Origin: Chitinibacter sp. GC72
GTDB lineage: Bacteria > Pseudomonadota > Gammaproteobacteria > Burkholderiales > Chitinibacteraceae
DNA: 64,000 bases
Direction: 5' to 3'
Assembly (NCBI RefSeq): GCF_009760905.1
Contig: NZ_VIRW01000011.1
Span: 35,121-99,120, forward strand
The notes below the pieces were generated by a model. The model did not search any database and was not told the origin of the DNA. It saw only the letters and a list, made by a program, of their open reading frames with translations. Shown one piece after another: positions 35,909 through 47,092 of this stretch (positions are counted from its first letter, which is position 1; each line of letters starts with the position of its first letter). The translations under genes were made by a program, and so were the position numbers.

Positions 35909-36922
35909 ATGAACCCCAATCTCCAGCGCATCCGCGAGCTTTACGAGCAAAGCAAACAGTTGATTTATGTCGACTCGGCAGAATCATTGCGCCTGATCGA
36001 CGAGGCCGTTGCCCTGCTGAGCCCAGCAGACGAGCCGGCGCTCCGCGTTGCGGTGATTTATCAGCAAGTGGAAATGCTCACCGCCTTTGGCCGCATTCAT
36101 GAAGCGCTGATTTTATTGCACCAGATTCTGGTGATCGCCGAAACCGAAAACCTGGAGGCCGAACGCGGCGAGCTGCTCTACCATATCGGCATCGCGCATT
36201 ACACCTTAGGCGACTTTGGCACCGCGATCGACTACTGGAGCGATTGCCTGAACCTGGAAAACCAGGGTTTTTCGGCAGCCACACGGATCAATACCTATAT
36301 CTCGCTGGGCCAGCTGTATTTTGCCTTCCACATGCCAACTGACGCCTTGCGCCACCACTTGAGTGCACTCAAGTGGGTGAACGAGCAGATCGCAACTGAT
36401 CTGTATGTGCGTCTGCTGATCAATCTGGTCGCTGATTATTGTGAGCTGGGGCAGCATGAGCAGGCACTGACATATCTGGATGAAGCCGAAACGCTGGCCA
36501 AAGAAATCCAGCATTTTGAATATCTGGGCGAGGCGCTAGGCTACCGCACACTGATTCTGCTTGAAGAAGACCGGCTCGATGAAATCACCCAGCTACTGGA
36601 GCGTGGTCACACAATGGAGCGCTATTGGGCCTGGGGTGAAATCAGCTGGAAAATCGTGACCGGCAAAATCCTGCAAGCCGAAGAGCGCAATAATGAGGCC
36701 ATCACCGCATTTGAAGAAGCGCTGGCGCTGGCCAACCAGTACGAATGCAATAGCAAAGTTCATGTGGTGCATGCCGTGCTGGCGCGCGCCTACGATAGGG
36801 TGGGCAACCATGCTCTGGCCGAAAAACACCAACGGCTTTACCAGGAACACTTCAATCGGCTAGGCTCACCCGAGATTTTTGCCCGCCTGCAGCAGCTGGA
36901 AGCCCAACTCGAAAATACCTAA
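35909..36922 (+). CDS. TPR-repeat protein, paralogue 1 of 3
   Basis: 337 residues from ATG 35909, chosen because it aligns with the two paralogues; ATG 35840 or 35843 would add 22-23 residues. Tetratricopeptide repeats cover the whole chain, for example GIAHYTLGDFGTAIDYWSD and ISLGQLYFAFHMPTDALRHH. No GGDEF or other output domain follows. It has exactly the same gene length (1014 bp) as paralogue 2 at 38226. It looks like the TPR sensor part of the GGDEF protein standing alone. The function is unknown. Confidence 0.8.
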   Translation: MNPNLQRIRELYEQSKQLIYVDSAESLRLIDEAVALLSPADEPALRVAVIYQQVEMLTAFGRIHEALILLHQILVIAETENLEAERGELLYHIGIAHYTLGDFGTAIDYWSDCLNLENQGFSAATRINTYISLGQLYFAFHMPTDALRHHLSALKWVNEQIATDLYVRLLINLVADYCELGQHEQALTYLDEAETLAKEIQHFEYLGEALGYRTLILLEEDRLDEITQLLERGHTMERYWAWGEISWKIVTGKILQAEERNNEAITAFEEALALANQYECNSKVHVVHAVLARAYDRVGNHALAEKHQRLYQEHFNRLGSPEIFARLQQLEAQLENT

Positions 36923-37002
36923 GCCAGTATCTGCTTGGAAATCAACCCAGACAATTGCCACAAAGCAATACCCCTTCCCCGCCTTAAGCAAAGGACGCCG
37001 AC

Positions 37003-38157
37003 ATGCATGCATTCAGCTTTCATAATCCCTGTCAGATCGAATTTGGTGCAGGACAGATTGCCAAACTGGGCAGCCTGATTCCTGCACAGGCCCGGGTGCT
37101 GGTGTTGTATGGCGGTGGCAGCATCAAACTCAATGGTGCTTACGCGCAGATCAGCGCGGCATTGCAGCAGCATCATTGGCAGGAATTTTCCGGCATCGAG
37201 CCCAACCCCGAATATGAAACACTGATGCGGGCGGTGGAGTTTGCGCGCGAGCATGCGCTTGATTACATCGTGGCGGTGGGTGGCGGCTCGGTGATTGACG
37301 GGGCCAAATTTGTCGCCGCGGCCGTGCCGCACACCGGCGATTGCTGGCTGATTATCGGCAACCGCACACAACTAAAAACAGCCCTGCCGCTGGCAGCCGT
37401 CCTCACGCTACCCGCTACCGGCTCGGAAAGCAATTTTGCCGCGGTCATTTCAAGACGGGAAAGCAATGACAAATTGTCATTCAAAAATCCGCTGGTGTTT
37501 CCCAAGCTGGCCATTCTGGACCCGACACTGACGTTTTCACTACCCGCACGGCAAATTGGCAACGGCGTGGTCGATGCCTTCGTGCACACACTGGAGCAGT
37601 ACCTCACCTACCCAAACGAAGCCCGCGTGCAAGACCGACTGGCCGAAGGGATTTTGCAAACACTGATCGAAATCGGCCCGATCACACTCAACGAGCCGGA
37701 CAATTACGATGCTCGCGCCAATCTGATGTGGGCGGCCAATCAGGCTCTGTATGGCCTGGTCGGTTTGGGGCAGGCTCAGGACTGGGCTACTCACGCAATG
37801 GGGCACGAGCTGACCATGCTCTTTGGTCTGGATCATGCGCGCACGCTGGCCATTGTACTGCCCGCTTTATGGCGCTATCGCTTTACCGCCAAGCAGGCCA
37901 AGCTGGCACAATACGGGCGGCGAGTCTGGGCGCTGACCGGCGATGATGCCACAGTGGCTGCCGCAGCAATCGAAGCGACCAGCCAGTTTTTTGCCCAGAT
38001 GGGCTTGTCTGCTCGGCTCGGCGATTACGGCATTGACGCGCAAGAAGCCGCCGATGGCGTTGCCGCCCAGCTAATCCGGCATCAGCGTCTAAAACTGGGA
38101 GAAAACCAGGATCTCACGCCCAACGATTGCCGTGCCATTTTGCTGACAGCGGCATAG
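37003..38157 (+). CDS. Iron-containing alcohol dehydrogenase (YqhD/BdhA type)
   Basis: 384 residues. It reduces aldehydes with NAD(P)H or the reverse. The nucleotide loop VAVGGGSVIDGAKF is present. The metal ligands appear in GVVDAFVHTLEQY (Asp and His), DWATHAMGHELT (His) and GLDHARTLAIVLP (His). Its length and the start MHAFSFHNPCQIEFGAGQI are normal for the YqhD group. It lies between two TPR paralogues, an unexplained neighbourhood. Confidence 0.9.
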   Translation: MHAFSFHNPCQIEFGAGQIAKLGSLIPAQARVLVLYGGGSIKLNGAYAQISAALQQHHWQEFSGIEPNPEYETLMRAVEFAREHALDYIVAVGGGSVIDGAKFVAAAVPHTGDCWLIIGNRTQLKTALPLAAVLTLPATGSESNFAAVISRRESNDKLSFKNPLVFPKLAILDPTLTFSLPARQIGNGVVDAFVHTLEQYLTYPNEARVQDRLAEGILQTLIEIGPITLNEPDNYDARANLMWAANQALYGLVGLGQAQDWATHAMGHELTMLFGLDHARTLAIVLPALWRYRFTAKQAKLAQYGRRVWALTGDDATVAAAAIEATSQFFAQMGLSARLGDYGIDAQEAADGVAAQLIRHQRLKLGENQDLTPNDCRAILLTAA

Positions 38158-38225
38158 GCGATTGCGGTGTAAGCCAGAACACAGTGGTATTCTTGCGCTT
38201 TGAGCCTTTCACCGACAGCAGACCC

Positions 38226-39239
38226 ATGAACGAGGCAGAATTAAGGCGCCAAATCGCCCGTGCACGCAAACTCCTACACTCGCAAAGCACCGAAGCATTG
38301 GCCATCGTTCTGGATGCCCGCAAGCACGCCAAAGCGTTGCAATTGCCCGAGCTAGAAGCCAATGCTCTGTGCATCACTGCCCTGTGCGTTTATGACTTTG
38401 GCCATTACGCTGAAGTACTCGATTACCTTGATCAAATCGCCCAGCTGGCCAGCCAGAACCACATCGGGCAACAGGAAGGCGAGCTGCTGCAAACGTATGC
38501 GCGCACCTACTACACGATGGGCGAGTACGCCAAGGCCAGTGACTACTGGCGACGCTGCCTCACCCTGCCCGACTCGGCCATCATTCTGGATACGCGTATC
38601 AAGGCGCATATTGGCCTGGGCCAATTGTATTACGCGCATGAACATTATGAGTCGGCACTGGCTCATCATCGCCGGGCCGAAGAACTGGCCGCCAGCTCGG
38701 ACGACTACCAGCTGCAAGCGGCCATCCTGATCAATATTGCCGCCGACCTGATTAGCTGCAACAAGCTTAGCGATGCCCACGTGGTGCTCAAAGGCGCGCT
38801 GCCTTTGGTTAAAGCCGACCACAATTACCGCAATGAAGCCGAGATTTATGCACTGATCGGGCAAATCCAGCTACTGCGCGACGACTATGACAAAGCCCGG
38901 ATGAGTTTGCTCGTGGCACTGAAAATCAACCGCATGCACATCAATCAGTGGGGCGAAGCCAGTGCCATGCTCACGCTGGGCAAAGTCTATCTGGCCAGCG
39001 GCCATATCGAGATGGCACGGGAGCAGCTGGTTGAGGCACTGAACAAAGCCTGCGGTCTGGGTGCAATTCATCTGCAATACAATGCCCACTTGGCGCTGGC
39101 TGAAATTTATTCAAAGCTCGGTAAAAGCGATATTGCCGAAGGGCATGTTTTATTGCACAAGACTTTGCGCAATCAACTACTGGCCAGCACACTGGAAAGT
39201 GATCTGGAAACCATGGAATTGCGCCTGGAACTGCTATAG
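38226..39239 (+). CDS. TPR-repeat protein, paralogue 2 of 3
   Basis: 337 residues from ATG 38226; upstream in-frame ATG 38127 lies in the dehydrogenase end. The TPR array includes TYYTMGEYAKASDYWRRCL, IGLGQLYYAHEHYESALAHH and LTLGKVYLASGHIEMAREQL. It ends with LASTLESDLETMELRLELL, a coiled-coil piece like the linker before GGDEF in paralogue 3. It has no output domain. It is 21 bp from paralogue 3, so probably co-transcribed. Confidence 0.8.
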   Translation: MNEAELRRQIARARKLLHSQSTEALAIVLDARKHAKALQLPELEANALCITALCVYDFGHYAEVLDYLDQIAQLASQNHIGQQEGELLQTYARTYYTMGEYAKASDYWRRCLTLPDSAIILDTRIKAHIGLGQLYYAHEHYESALAHHRRAEELAASSDDYQLQAAILINIAADLISCNKLSDAHVVLKGALPLVKADHNYRNEAEIYALIGQIQLLRDDYDKARMSLLVALKINRMHINQWGEASAMLTLGKVYLASGHIEMAREQLVEALNKACGLGAIHLQYNAHLALAEIYSKLGKSDIAEGHVLLHKTLRNQLLASTLESDLETMELRLELL

Positions 39240-39260
39240 CGCTGACGCAGGGATGCACGT

Positions 39261-40835
39261 ATGACCACAGAACAAGATGTAAACAACCTGAATCAGCGTG
39301 CGCGCGCTCTCTCGCGCGAGCATCCTACCGAAGCGCTGGCCTGTGCGCAGCAAGCCGCCATTTACGCCATCCAGCTCAACTATGATTTTGGCTTCACCGA
39401 GGCCATTTTCATTCAGGGCAGCATTATGAGCTTGCAGGGCAATGTGGCCGAAGGACTGCACCTGATGCGCCACGCTCTGTATATGGCCAATCTGCACCAG
39501 TTTCAAACGCTAACCCCCGATTGCCTGCAGGAAATTGCCAGAGCCTGCTACACGATGGGCGACTACGATAATGCACTGGATACTTGGGCGTTGTGTCTGG
39601 ATGCCGCTTTGGCCATTGACGCCAAAGACATCTATATCAAGGGGCAGATTGGACTGGGTCAGCTGTATTTTGCGCATGATGATTTTTACAATGCGCTCAA
39701 TCACCACCTCAAGGCCCGCGATCACGCTTACCAATGCCAGGATCAGAATATTCTGGCCGCAATCGAAATCAATATTGGTACCGACCAGTTTGAACTCAAG
39801 CAACTCGATAGCGCCAAAACCATACTGAAACGTGCCCTGGTGTACGCACAACAAGCGCACAATCTGGAATATCAAGCTGCGGCCATGGGCACGCTAGGCC
39901 GTGTGGCGCTGGCGGAAAATGATTTGCCCCTTGCACGCTCTTATCTGGAGCGTGCTCGCGGGATCAACCAGCGACATGAAAACCGCTGGGGAGAAGCGCA
40001 CAATCTGTATAACCTCGGACTGTTGGCGCGCCGGGAAAACCAGCTCGACAAGGCTATCGAGTTTTTCAATCTGGGCCTGCAGGCAGCTGAACAGATGAGT
40101 GCAGGTCATTTAATTTATCAACTGGAGTTCGCCCTGTCCGAAGCCCAAGAATACAGCGGTAACTTTGCTTTGGCGCTCAAGCTGCACCAGCAAGCCTACC
40201 AGCATCACTACCAGTTATTGCGCCAGGCTTCATTGCAACGCCTGCATGCCATGGAAACCAAGTTGGAAGCCGAAAGAACCAGACAGGAAAACATCCATCT
40301 GCGCGCGCAAAACGATCAGGAGCGCAAAGCACGCCTTTACAGCGACCATATCGCGTCGCAAGACCAACTGACCGGGCTCTTAAACCGCCGTGGCTTCGAG
40401 CAGCGTGGACACGCACTACTGCAATCGAACCCGGAACACCGTGAACCGCTGGCACTACTGATGCTGGATATTGATTTTTTCAAGGGCGTCAATGACCGCT
40501 GGGGTCATCTGGTTGGCGACTATGTGTTGCGCCAAGTCGCTGCCCTGCTCAAATCCGGCTGCCGTCAGGACGATCTGGTCTGCCGCTGGGGCGGGGAAGA
40601 ATTTCTGATCCTGCTACCGTCGCGCAATGGCATGCCCGCGCGCGATGTGGCCGAGCGCCTGCGCCTGATGGTACAAAACTGGTCATGGGACAAAATCGAA
40701 CATGGGCTGAGCATGAGCATCAGCATTGGCGTGACACACTATCAGAATGACACCCAGTTGATGCAGCTCGTCCAGCGGGCCGATCAGAATTTATATCGAG
40801 CCAAGCAAGCGGGTCGTAATCAGATCGTTTTTTAA
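39261..40835 (+). CDS. TPR-repeat diguanylate cyclase, paralogue 3 of 3
   Basis: 524 residues. The N-terminal TPR array (ACYTMGDYDNALDTWALCL, IGLGQLYFAHDDFYNALNHH) is homologous to the two upstream proteins. A coiled-coil linker (MPKL-like, METKLEAERTRQENIHL) leads to a full GGDEF domain: DQLTGLLNRRGFE, LDIDFFKGVNDRWGH and RWGGEEFLILLP with the active GGEEF, then ADQNLYRAKQAGRNQI. It should make cyclic di-GMP. No membrane segments, so cytoplasmic. No RxxD inhibitory site was clearly seen. Confidence 0.9.
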   Translation: MTTEQDVNNLNQRARALSREHPTEALACAQQAAIYAIQLNYDFGFTEAIFIQGSIMSLQGNVAEGLHLMRHALYMANLHQFQTLTPDCLQEIARACYTMGDYDNALDTWALCLDAALAIDAKDIYIKGQIGLGQLYFAHDDFYNALNHHLKARDHAYQCQDQNILAAIEINIGTDQFELKQLDSAKTILKRALVYAQQAHNLEYQAAAMGTLGRVALAENDLPLARSYLERARGINQRHENRWGEAHNLYNLGLLARRENQLDKAIEFFNLGLQAAEQMSAGHLIYQLEFALSEAQEYSGNFALALKLHQQAYQHHYQLLRQASLQRLHAMETKLEAERTRQENIHLRAQNDQERKARLYSDHIASQDQLTGLLNRRGFEQRGHALLQSNPEHREPLALLMLDIDFFKGVNDRWGHLVGDYVLRQVAALLKSGCRQDDLVCRWGGEEFLILLPSRNGMPARDVAERLRLMVQNWSWDKIEHGLSMSISIGVTHYQNDTQLMQLVQRADQNLYRAKQAGRNQIVF

Positions 40836-40976
40836 GCATGAACTGGATGCAAATTTAGCTAAATATCAATATTTTCTACCTTACTCGCCATATCCTTATT
40901 AAATTTGCGAGTTTTACCTGACGTTTTTCCGTTAAAATTCGGTCTTTAGTCGTATTTCCCGCCGGAGATGCCCTTC

Positions 40977-43900
40977 ATGGCCGACCAGACTGCCGCGCCC
41001 CTCGCTCACACGCAAGAACGCCTGCGTGAAATCCCGTATAACTACACCTCATTTTCCGACCGTGAAATCGTGATTCGCCTGCTTGGCCAAGATGGCTGGC
41101 GCGTATTGGATGAGCTGCGTCAGGAACGCAAAACAGGCCGCTCTGCCCGCATGCTGTTTGAAGTGCTGGGTGATATCTGGGTCGTCAAGCGCAATCCTTA
41201 TGTGCAGGATGATTTGCTGGAAAATAATAAGCGCCTGAAGCTGCTGGTTGAAGCCATGCATCACCGGCTCTCCGAAATTGAAAAACGCCGCCAGGAAAAC
41301 GAGCGCGTCAATGTGCTGCTGGCGCGGACACGCCAAGCCGTTGATGAATTTGAACGTGAATTCCGTGATGTAGCGATCCTGCGTAAAAAAGTCATGCGCA
41401 AAATGGGCTCGCTTACGCGCAAGGATAATATCCAGTTTGATGGTCTGGCTCGCGTGTCTCACGTGACCGACGCCACCGACTGGCGCGTTGAATACCCCTT
41501 TGTCGTACTGTGCCCTGATACCGAAGCCGAAATGGCTCCGCTGGTGGCGGCCTGTATCGAGCTGGGGCTAACCATTATCCCGCGTGGCGGTGGTACGGGT
41601 TACACCGGCGGCGCTGTGCCGCTTACCCCACTGAGCGCCGTGATTAACACGGAAAAACTCGATCGCCATCAGGGCGTTGAGAAAATGCGCATTCCGGGTG
41701 TTGAACACGAAATTTCAACGATCCAGTGCGGTGCCGGTGTAGTCACCCGCCGCGTCATGGAAGCGGCTGAAGAAGCTGGTCTTGTGTTTGCCGTCGACCC
41801 AACCTCGGCCGATGCCTCCTGTATCGGCGGTAATGTCGCGATGAACGCCGGCGGAAAAAAAGCTGTGCTGTGGGGTACTGCGCTTGACAATCTGGTGAGC
41901 TGGAAAATGGTCGACCCCGATGGCAACTGGTTGTTCATCGAGAGGATGGATCACAATCTGGGCAAAATCCACGATGCAGCGCAAGCGACTTTCCGCATCA
42001 GCAAATTCAAACCCGACGGCAAAACCGCACTGGGCATCGAGACTCTGGTGATTCCAGGGACCACCTTCCGTAAAGAAGGCCTGGGTAAAGACGTGACCGA
42101 CAAGTTCCTTGCGGGTTTGCCGGGTATACAGAAGGAGGGTACCGATGGTTTGATCACCAGTGCGCGCTTTGTGCTGCACCGCATGCCCGATCACATCCGT
42201 ACTGTCTGTCTGGAATTTTTCGGTGAAGTCAGCCGCGCGGTCCCATCGATTGTTGAAATCAAAGATTATTTGGATGCGCACCCGACGGTTCAGTTAGCTG
42301 GTCTGGAGCATCTGGATTGGCGCTATGTGCGTGCCGTCGGCTATGCGACCAAGGCCAAATCCAAAGGTCGCCCGAAAATGGTATTGATCGCCGATATCGT
42401 ATCGGACGATGAAAAAGCGCTCGGTGAAGCCACCAGCCATGTGGTGCAGCTGGCCAACGCCCGTGGTGGCGAAGGCTTTGTTGCCGTATTGCCTGAGCAG
42501 CGCAAAAAATTCTGGCTTGATCGCGCCCGCACCGCCGCGATTGCCAAACACACTAACGCCTTCAAGATCAATGAAGACGTCGTCATTCCATTGCCACGGC
42601 TGGGCGAATACTCGGACGCGATTGAGCGCATCAATATCGAGCTGTCGATCCATAACAAACTCGAGTTGCTCGATCATCTGAGCGATTTCTTCGCCCAAGG
42701 TCGTCTACCCTTCGATACCAGCGACGCGCCCGTCAGTCACGATGTGCTGATCGGAGATCGTCGTGAATCGGCGCTGGCGTTTATTGCGCAAACGCGCAAA
42801 CACTGGGAATGGATTAACACCAATCTGGACGACGCTTTCGAGCTGTACCAAACCGCATTCCCACATATGCCGCTGGAAAAAGCGGTTGACGCCAATGAGT
42901 TGCCGCAAAGCGTGTTCCACGCGCTGCGCGACTTTGTGCTGCGCATTTCGTACAAGCGCGAATTGCTGACCGAATTGGAAACACTGTTTAGCGGCCGTAC
43001 CGACAAGCCGATTTTGGACGCGATCCATGCGCTGCATCAGAAAGTACTTAAAGGCCGGACCTGGGTTGCGCTGCATATGCACGCGGGCGATGGCAACGTG
43101 CATACCAACTTGCCAGTCAATTCAGACGACTATGAAATGCTTCAGCGTGCCCACCACGCAGTGGCGCGCATTATGCAAGTGGCACGTGATTTGAATGGTG
43201 TCATTTCGGGCGAGCACGGCATTGGTATTACCAAGTACGAATTTTTAACGCGCGAAGAACTTGCCCCATTTGAAGCGTACAAACAAAAAGTCGATCCGAA
43301 CGGCCACTTCAACAAAGGCAAGTTGATGCCGGGCGCCGATCTAACCGATGCGTACACGCCGTCATTTAGCCTCTTGGGCACTGAGTCGCTGATTTTGGAG
43401 CAGTCCGATATTGGCAGCATTAGCAATATGGTCAAAGACTGTTTGCGTTGTGGCAAATGTAAGCCTGTGTGTACCACGCACGTACCGCGCGCGAACTTGC
43501 TCTATAGCCCGCGTAATAAGATTCTGGCGACGGGTTTGCTGACCGAAGCATTCTTGTACGAAGAGCAAACTCGCCGCGGTATTTCGCTCAAGCACTTTGA
43601 AGAACTTGGCGATGTGGCGGATCACTGTACCGTGTGCCACCGCTGCGTGAATCCTTGCCCGGTGAAAATCGACTTCGGCGATGTGTCGGTTGCGATGCGT
43701 AATTTCCTGCGCAAAGAAGGCAAAAAGAAATTCAACCCGGGCTCAGCACTGGGCATGACTTTCTTGACCTTAAAAGATCCGGCCACCATCAAATTGATGC
43801 GTGCCTTGATGATAGGCTGGGGCTATAAAGCCCAGCGTCTGGGGCATTCGCTGGCGAAACGCTTTGGCCTGCTCAAGGGCGTAACCAAACAGCCGCCATC

Positions 43901-44852
43901 GACACTTGGCACGGCCCCCATCAAGGCGCAGGTGATTCATTTCATCAACAAACCGATGCCGGGTGGCCTGCCGAAGAAAACCGCGCGTGCGCTGCTGGAC
44001 GTTGAAGACAGCAATGTCGTGCCAGTCATTCGTGATCCGAAACGGCTGAACGAAGAAAATGAAGCGGTGTTCTACTTCCCCGGTTGCGGCTCGGAACGCC
44101 TGTTCAGTCAGGTCGGTTTGGCCACACAAGCGATGCTATGGCATGTGGGGACGACTACAGTGTTGCCGCCAGGCTATCTATGTTGTGGTTACCCGCAAAC
44201 TTCGAGCGGCCAACAGGACAAAGGCGACAAGATCACGATGGAAAACCGCGTGCTCTTCCATCGTCTGGCCAATACGCTGAACTACCTCGATATCAAGACC
44301 GTGGTCGTGTCGTGTGGGACGTGTATGGATCAACTGCTCAAATATCGTTTCGAGGAGATTTTTCCGGGCTGCCGCCTGCTGGATATCCATGAGTATCTGC
44401 TTGAAAAGGGCGTCAAGCTTGAAGGTGTGAGCGGTACCCAGTATATGTATCACGAGCCGTGCCATACGCCGATGAAAACGTATAAAGGTATCGACGTGGC
44501 CAACGAGCTGATGGGTCAACGTGTTGATCTGAATGATCGTTGCTGCGGCGAGTCGGGTACGTTCGCGGTGGCGCGCCCTGATATATCGACTCAGGTTCGT
44601 TTCCGTAAGCAAGAAGAGATGGAAAAAGGCGCGGCCAAACTGCGCGCCGATGCGGGCGATGCCAAAGCGCCAGTCAAGATCCTGACTTCCTGCCCATCTT
44701 GTATGCAGGGCTTGAGCCGTTATAACGAAGATTCGGGCACTGAAGCCGATTACATCGTGGTCGAAATTGCGAAGGCGGTACTGGGCGAGAACTGGATGCC
44801 CGAATACGTTACGCAAGCAGGCAATGGTGGTATCGAGCGCGTCCTGCTGTAA
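40977..44852 (+). CDS. Large FAD-linked oxidoreductase with Fe-S and CCG domains (DUF3683)
   Basis: 1291 residues from ATG 40977 (GGAG 9 bp upstream); ATG 40968 is too close to it. The N-terminal DUF3683-type region contains [24 protein letters not shown]-binding PCMH domain follows ([17 protein letters not shown]), then a D-lactate/glycolate oxidase C-terminal domain ([24 protein letters not shown]). Two 4Fe-4S sites are [16 protein letters not shown] and [15 protein letters not shown], and two CCG domains follow ([30 protein letters not shown]). This fuses GlcD-like and GlcF-like parts in one chain, probably for a 2-hydroxy acid such as D-lactate. The substrate is not proven. Confidence 0.85.
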   Translation: MADQTAAPLAHTQERLREIPYNYTSFSDREIVIRLLGQDGWRVLDELRQERKTGRSARMLFEVLGDIWVVKRNPYVQDDLLENNKRLKLLVEAMHHRLSEIEKRRQENERVNVLLARTRQAVDEFEREFRDVAILRKKVMRKMGSLTRKDNIQFDGLARVSHVTDATDWRVEYPFVVLCPDTEAEMAPLVAACIELGLTIIPRGGGTGYTGGAVPLTPLSAVINTEKLDRHQGVEKMRIPGVEHEISTIQCGAGVVTRRVMEAAEEAGLVFAVDPTSADASCIGGNVAMNAGGKKAVLWGTALDNLVSWKMVDPDGNWLFIERMDHNLGKIHDAAQATFRISKFKPDGKTALGIETLVIPGTTFRKEGLGKDVTDKFLAGLPGIQKEGTDGLITSARFVLHRMPDHIRTVCLEFFGEVSRAVPSIVEIKDYLDAHPTVQLAGLEHLDWRYVRAVGYATKAKSKGRPKMVLIADIVSDDEKALGEATSHVVQLANARGGEGFVAVLPEQRKKFWLDRARTAAIAKHTNAFKINEDVVIPLPRLGEYSDAIERINIELSIHNKLELLDHLSDFFAQGRLPFDTSDAPVSHDVLIGDRRESALAFIAQTRKHWEWINTNLDDAFELYQTAFPHMPLEKAVDANELPQSVFHALRDFVLRISYKRELLTELETLFSGRTDKPILDAIHALHQKVLKGRTWVALHMHAGDGNVHTNLPVNSDDYEMLQRAHHAVARIMQVARDLNGVISGEHGIGITKYEFLTREELAPFEAYKQKVDPNGHFNKGKLMPGADLTDAYTPSFSLLGTESLILEQSDIGSISNMVKDCLRCGKCKPVCTTHVPRANLLYSPRNKILATGLLTEAFLYEEQTRRGISLKHFEELGDVADHCTVCHRCVNPCPVKIDFGDVSVAMRNFLRKEGKKKFNPGSALGMTFLTLKDPATIKLMRALMIGWGYKAQRLGHSLAKRFGLLKGVTKQPPSTLGTAPIKAQVIHFINKPMPGGLPKKTARALLDVEDSNVVPVIRDPKRLNEENEAVFYFPGCGSERLFSQVGLATQAMLWHVGTTTVLPPGYLCCGYPQTSSGQQDKGDKITMENRVLFHRLANTLNYLDIKTVVVSCGTCMDQLLKYRFEEIFPGCRLLDIHEYLLEKGVKLEGVSGTQYMYHEPCHTPMKTYKGIDVANELMGQRVDLNDRCCGESGTFAVARPDISTQVRFRKQEEMEKGAAKLRADAGDAKAPVKILTSCPSCMQGLSRYNEDSGTEADYIVVEIAKAVLGENWMPEYVTQAGNGGIERVLL

Positions 44853-44879
44853 TTTCAGCTTATTGTCGTAAGCTATCAT

Positions 44880-44919
44880 GGCGTCAGAATCTGCAAGGAT
44901 TCTGACGCCATTGTTTTTT
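44880..44919 (+). terminator. Rho-independent terminator
   Basis: GGCGTCAGAATC (44880-44891) pairs perfectly with GATTCTGACGCC (44898-44909), with a 6-nt loop, followed by ATTGTTTTTT. It closes the FAD/Fe-S gene. Confidence 0.9.
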
Positions 44920-45056
44920 CAGCCTTTTACCAGCCAGCGTTTGTCGCTATCTTGTAATCTTCTTCACGCAAAATGGCTCCCTTCGAGCAGAATGCCCGCT
45001 CAATCCCTCCTGCGCGTAATATAATCAAAAGATTATTTAGCTGACGGACTTCACCC

Positions 45057-45473
45057 ATGCCTACCCAGTGCCCACTCTGCCAGCAAGACGGCGGCAAAAT
45101 TGTCTGGCGCAATAACTTGGCACGCGTCGTACTGGCCGACGAGCCTGATTACCCCGGATTTTGCCGGGTTATTCTGAATCGTCATGCGGCCGAGATGACT
45201 GACCTGTCCGTTGCAGAACGCACCGAATTAATGAATATCGTCTGGGCCGTTGAAAGCATTCAGCGCAGCGTTTTAAATCCGACTAAAATCAATCTGGCCA
45301 GCTTAGGTAATATGGTGCCACATGTGCACTGGCACATTATCCCGCGCTGGCACGACGATCTGCACTTTCCTGCCCCGATCTGGGCCAACGCGAGTCGGGA
45401 TCGTCAGGTTTACACCCCGGCGCTAGCGCTTCTTGATCAATTGCAACACCAACTTGAGCAATTAAAGCCATGA
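45057..45473 (+). CDS. HIT family protein (histidine triad hydrolase)
   Basis: 138 residues. The histidine triad is HVHWHIIPRW. CPLCQQDGGKIVW at the start may bind zinc. It hydrolyses small nucleotide phosphoramidates or dinucleoside polyphosphates; the exact substrate is not clear. Its stop overlaps the next gene by 4 bp, so they form a pair. Confidence 0.9.
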   Translation: MPTQCPLCQQDGGKIVWRNNLARVVLADEPDYPGFCRVILNRHAAEMTDLSVAERTELMNIVWAVESIQRSVLNPTKINLASLGNMVPHVHWHIIPRWHDDLHFPAPIWANASRDRQVYTPALALLDQLQHQLEQLKP

Positions 45474-47092
45474 TCGAGGTTTTGATTCAGCGCACACTCC
45501 CCGCTTTGGGCGGCAGTAGCACACCACAATTTGATGATGTGCGTACTGCCCGTGACTGGCTCAAATTACTCCCGATGATCAATGTGCCGATTGCCCATGC
45601 AGAAATCAGCCAGGCACTGTCGGAATTGAACCAAAGTGATCTGGCCGCGCTGGAAAGCCTGAAAATTGTTGAACAGTTCCGCGAGTCAGTGCACGTATTG
45701 CAAGACGCAACACTGAGCAAACTGATCGGTAAAGCGCTGCCTCTGAGCGACGAAGAAGAGAAAATCTGGCAATCAATTGCAAATTTGTGGCGCTTGCTTG
45801 AAACAGCCTATGCGCGCGCCTGGCATGCCGCGTGCAAGAATCAATTGGGGATTGCTGAATTTTTGCCACTCCTGGCCGAGCGCACGCTGTATTACGCCAA
45901 TAAAAATCTGCAACATCTGGCGCATATCTACCGCAAGCCGGGAGACAAGGAATGGCGGCAATTGTTTGCTTATTACGAACTGGCCAAAACCCAGCACATT
46001 GAAAAACTCAAAGCACGCGACAGCCTGATCCCCATCAGCGGCACCAGTACGCCGGAATCGATTTTTCTGCACGCCTTGTTATTCAATATGGCCAACCCGG
46101 CGCAGTATTCATTCAAGCAGCAAGTTTGGCTTAATAACCGGCTGGAAATTCTCGCTACGCGCACCTCACTGCAGGCACAGGCACCCACCCTGCCGCAGCG
46201 TGCGCCACTCTGCATCGATCTGGCCACCCCGGCCCCGGCCACACGTCGCGCCAATCCTCGCACACAGGATAGCGAACTCGAAATTGATACGCTGGCACTG
46301 GCTCAGGTGATCAGCAAGCGGATCAAACTACTCAAACTGGGTGAAATGCCGGAGAAAATTGGTCTGGGCAATGAGCTTGGGCCGCAGGCAGCCGAAGAAA
46401 TCCTGCGTGATCTGTATCGGCTCTGGTGCGATCATCCCATGGAGCGCACGCTGGTACGCCGCAGTAGCGAGCAATATCTTGAGGCCGGAGTTGGCCTGAA
46501 CAATCTGCACCTGTGGCTGGCGCGCCATCAATTTGCACCACCGCCGCAAAACGAACATCAAATGAGCAGCACCGAATTGATGCAGATCCGGATGTTTGGT
46601 CAGACCCGCGCTCGCCCAGTGATCGCGCCAGCAGCGCCGGAAACACAGCAATGGCAAATTGTGAATGAAACGGCGCAAGGCATGTGCCTAAACAGCAGTG
46701 GCGCACTCGCCCAGCGCCTGCAACTGCATCAGTTAATCCTGCTGGCCGACGGCAAAGCGCAATTTCTGGGGCAAATCCGCTGGTTATCACAATACGCAGC
46801 GCACTGGGAAATCGGCATCGAGCTGCTACCCGGCATTCCCGAAGCAGCCTGTATCCGCGCGCAGGATGCGGCCCGCTTTGGCCAAGGTGACTTCACCCAG
46901 GTGCTGATGCTCGGCGCGATGCCTGCGCTTAAGTCACCAGCCACGCTGCTGCTGCCTCCCGGCTGGTTCAGACAGGGGCGGCTGCTCGATTACTGGGATG
47001 GCAAGCAGATGAATCGCATCCGTCTGGTTACCCTGCTGGGTCGCGGCGCGGACTATGAGCGCGTACATTTTGTTGCTTCAGGCGGCCTGTAA
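45470..47092 (+). CDS. Conserved protein, possible C-terminal PilZ-like domain
   Basis: 540 residues, not recognised as a named protein. The N-terminal 250 residues are helical (DDVRTARDWLKLLPMINVPI is a common start in a betaproteobacterial family). The C-terminal part has QWQIVNETAQGMCLN, then GKAQFLGQIRWLSQY and HWEIGIELLPG, a beta pattern like PilZ-type domains. If so it may bind cyclic di-GMP, which would fit the GGDEF and HD-GYP genes nearby. It is co-transcribed with the HIT gene and its end overlaps msrQ on the other strand by 65 bp. Confidence 0.55.
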   Translation: MIEVLIQRTLPALGGSSTPQFDDVRTARDWLKLLPMINVPIAHAEISQALSELNQSDLAALESLKIVEQFRESVHVLQDATLSKLIGKALPLSDEEEKIWQSIANLWRLLETAYARAWHAACKNQLGIAEFLPLLAERTLYYANKNLQHLAHIYRKPGDKEWRQLFAYYELAKTQHIEKLKARDSLIPISGTSTPESIFLHALLFNMANPAQYSFKQQVWLNNRLEILATRTSLQAQAPTLPQRAPLCIDLATPAPATRRANPRTQDSELEIDTLALAQVISKRIKLLKLGEMPEKIGLGNELGPQAAEEILRDLYRLWCDHPMERTLVRRSSEQYLEAGVGLNNLHLWLARHQFAPPPQNEHQMSSTELMQIRMFGQTRARPVIAPAAPETQQWQIVNETAQGMCLNSSGALAQRLQLHQLILLADGKAQFLGQIRWLSQYAAHWEIGIELLPGIPEAACIRAQDAARFGQGDFTQVLMLGAMPALKSPATLLLPPGWFRQGRLLDYWDGKQMNRIRLVTLLGRGADYERVHFVASGGL

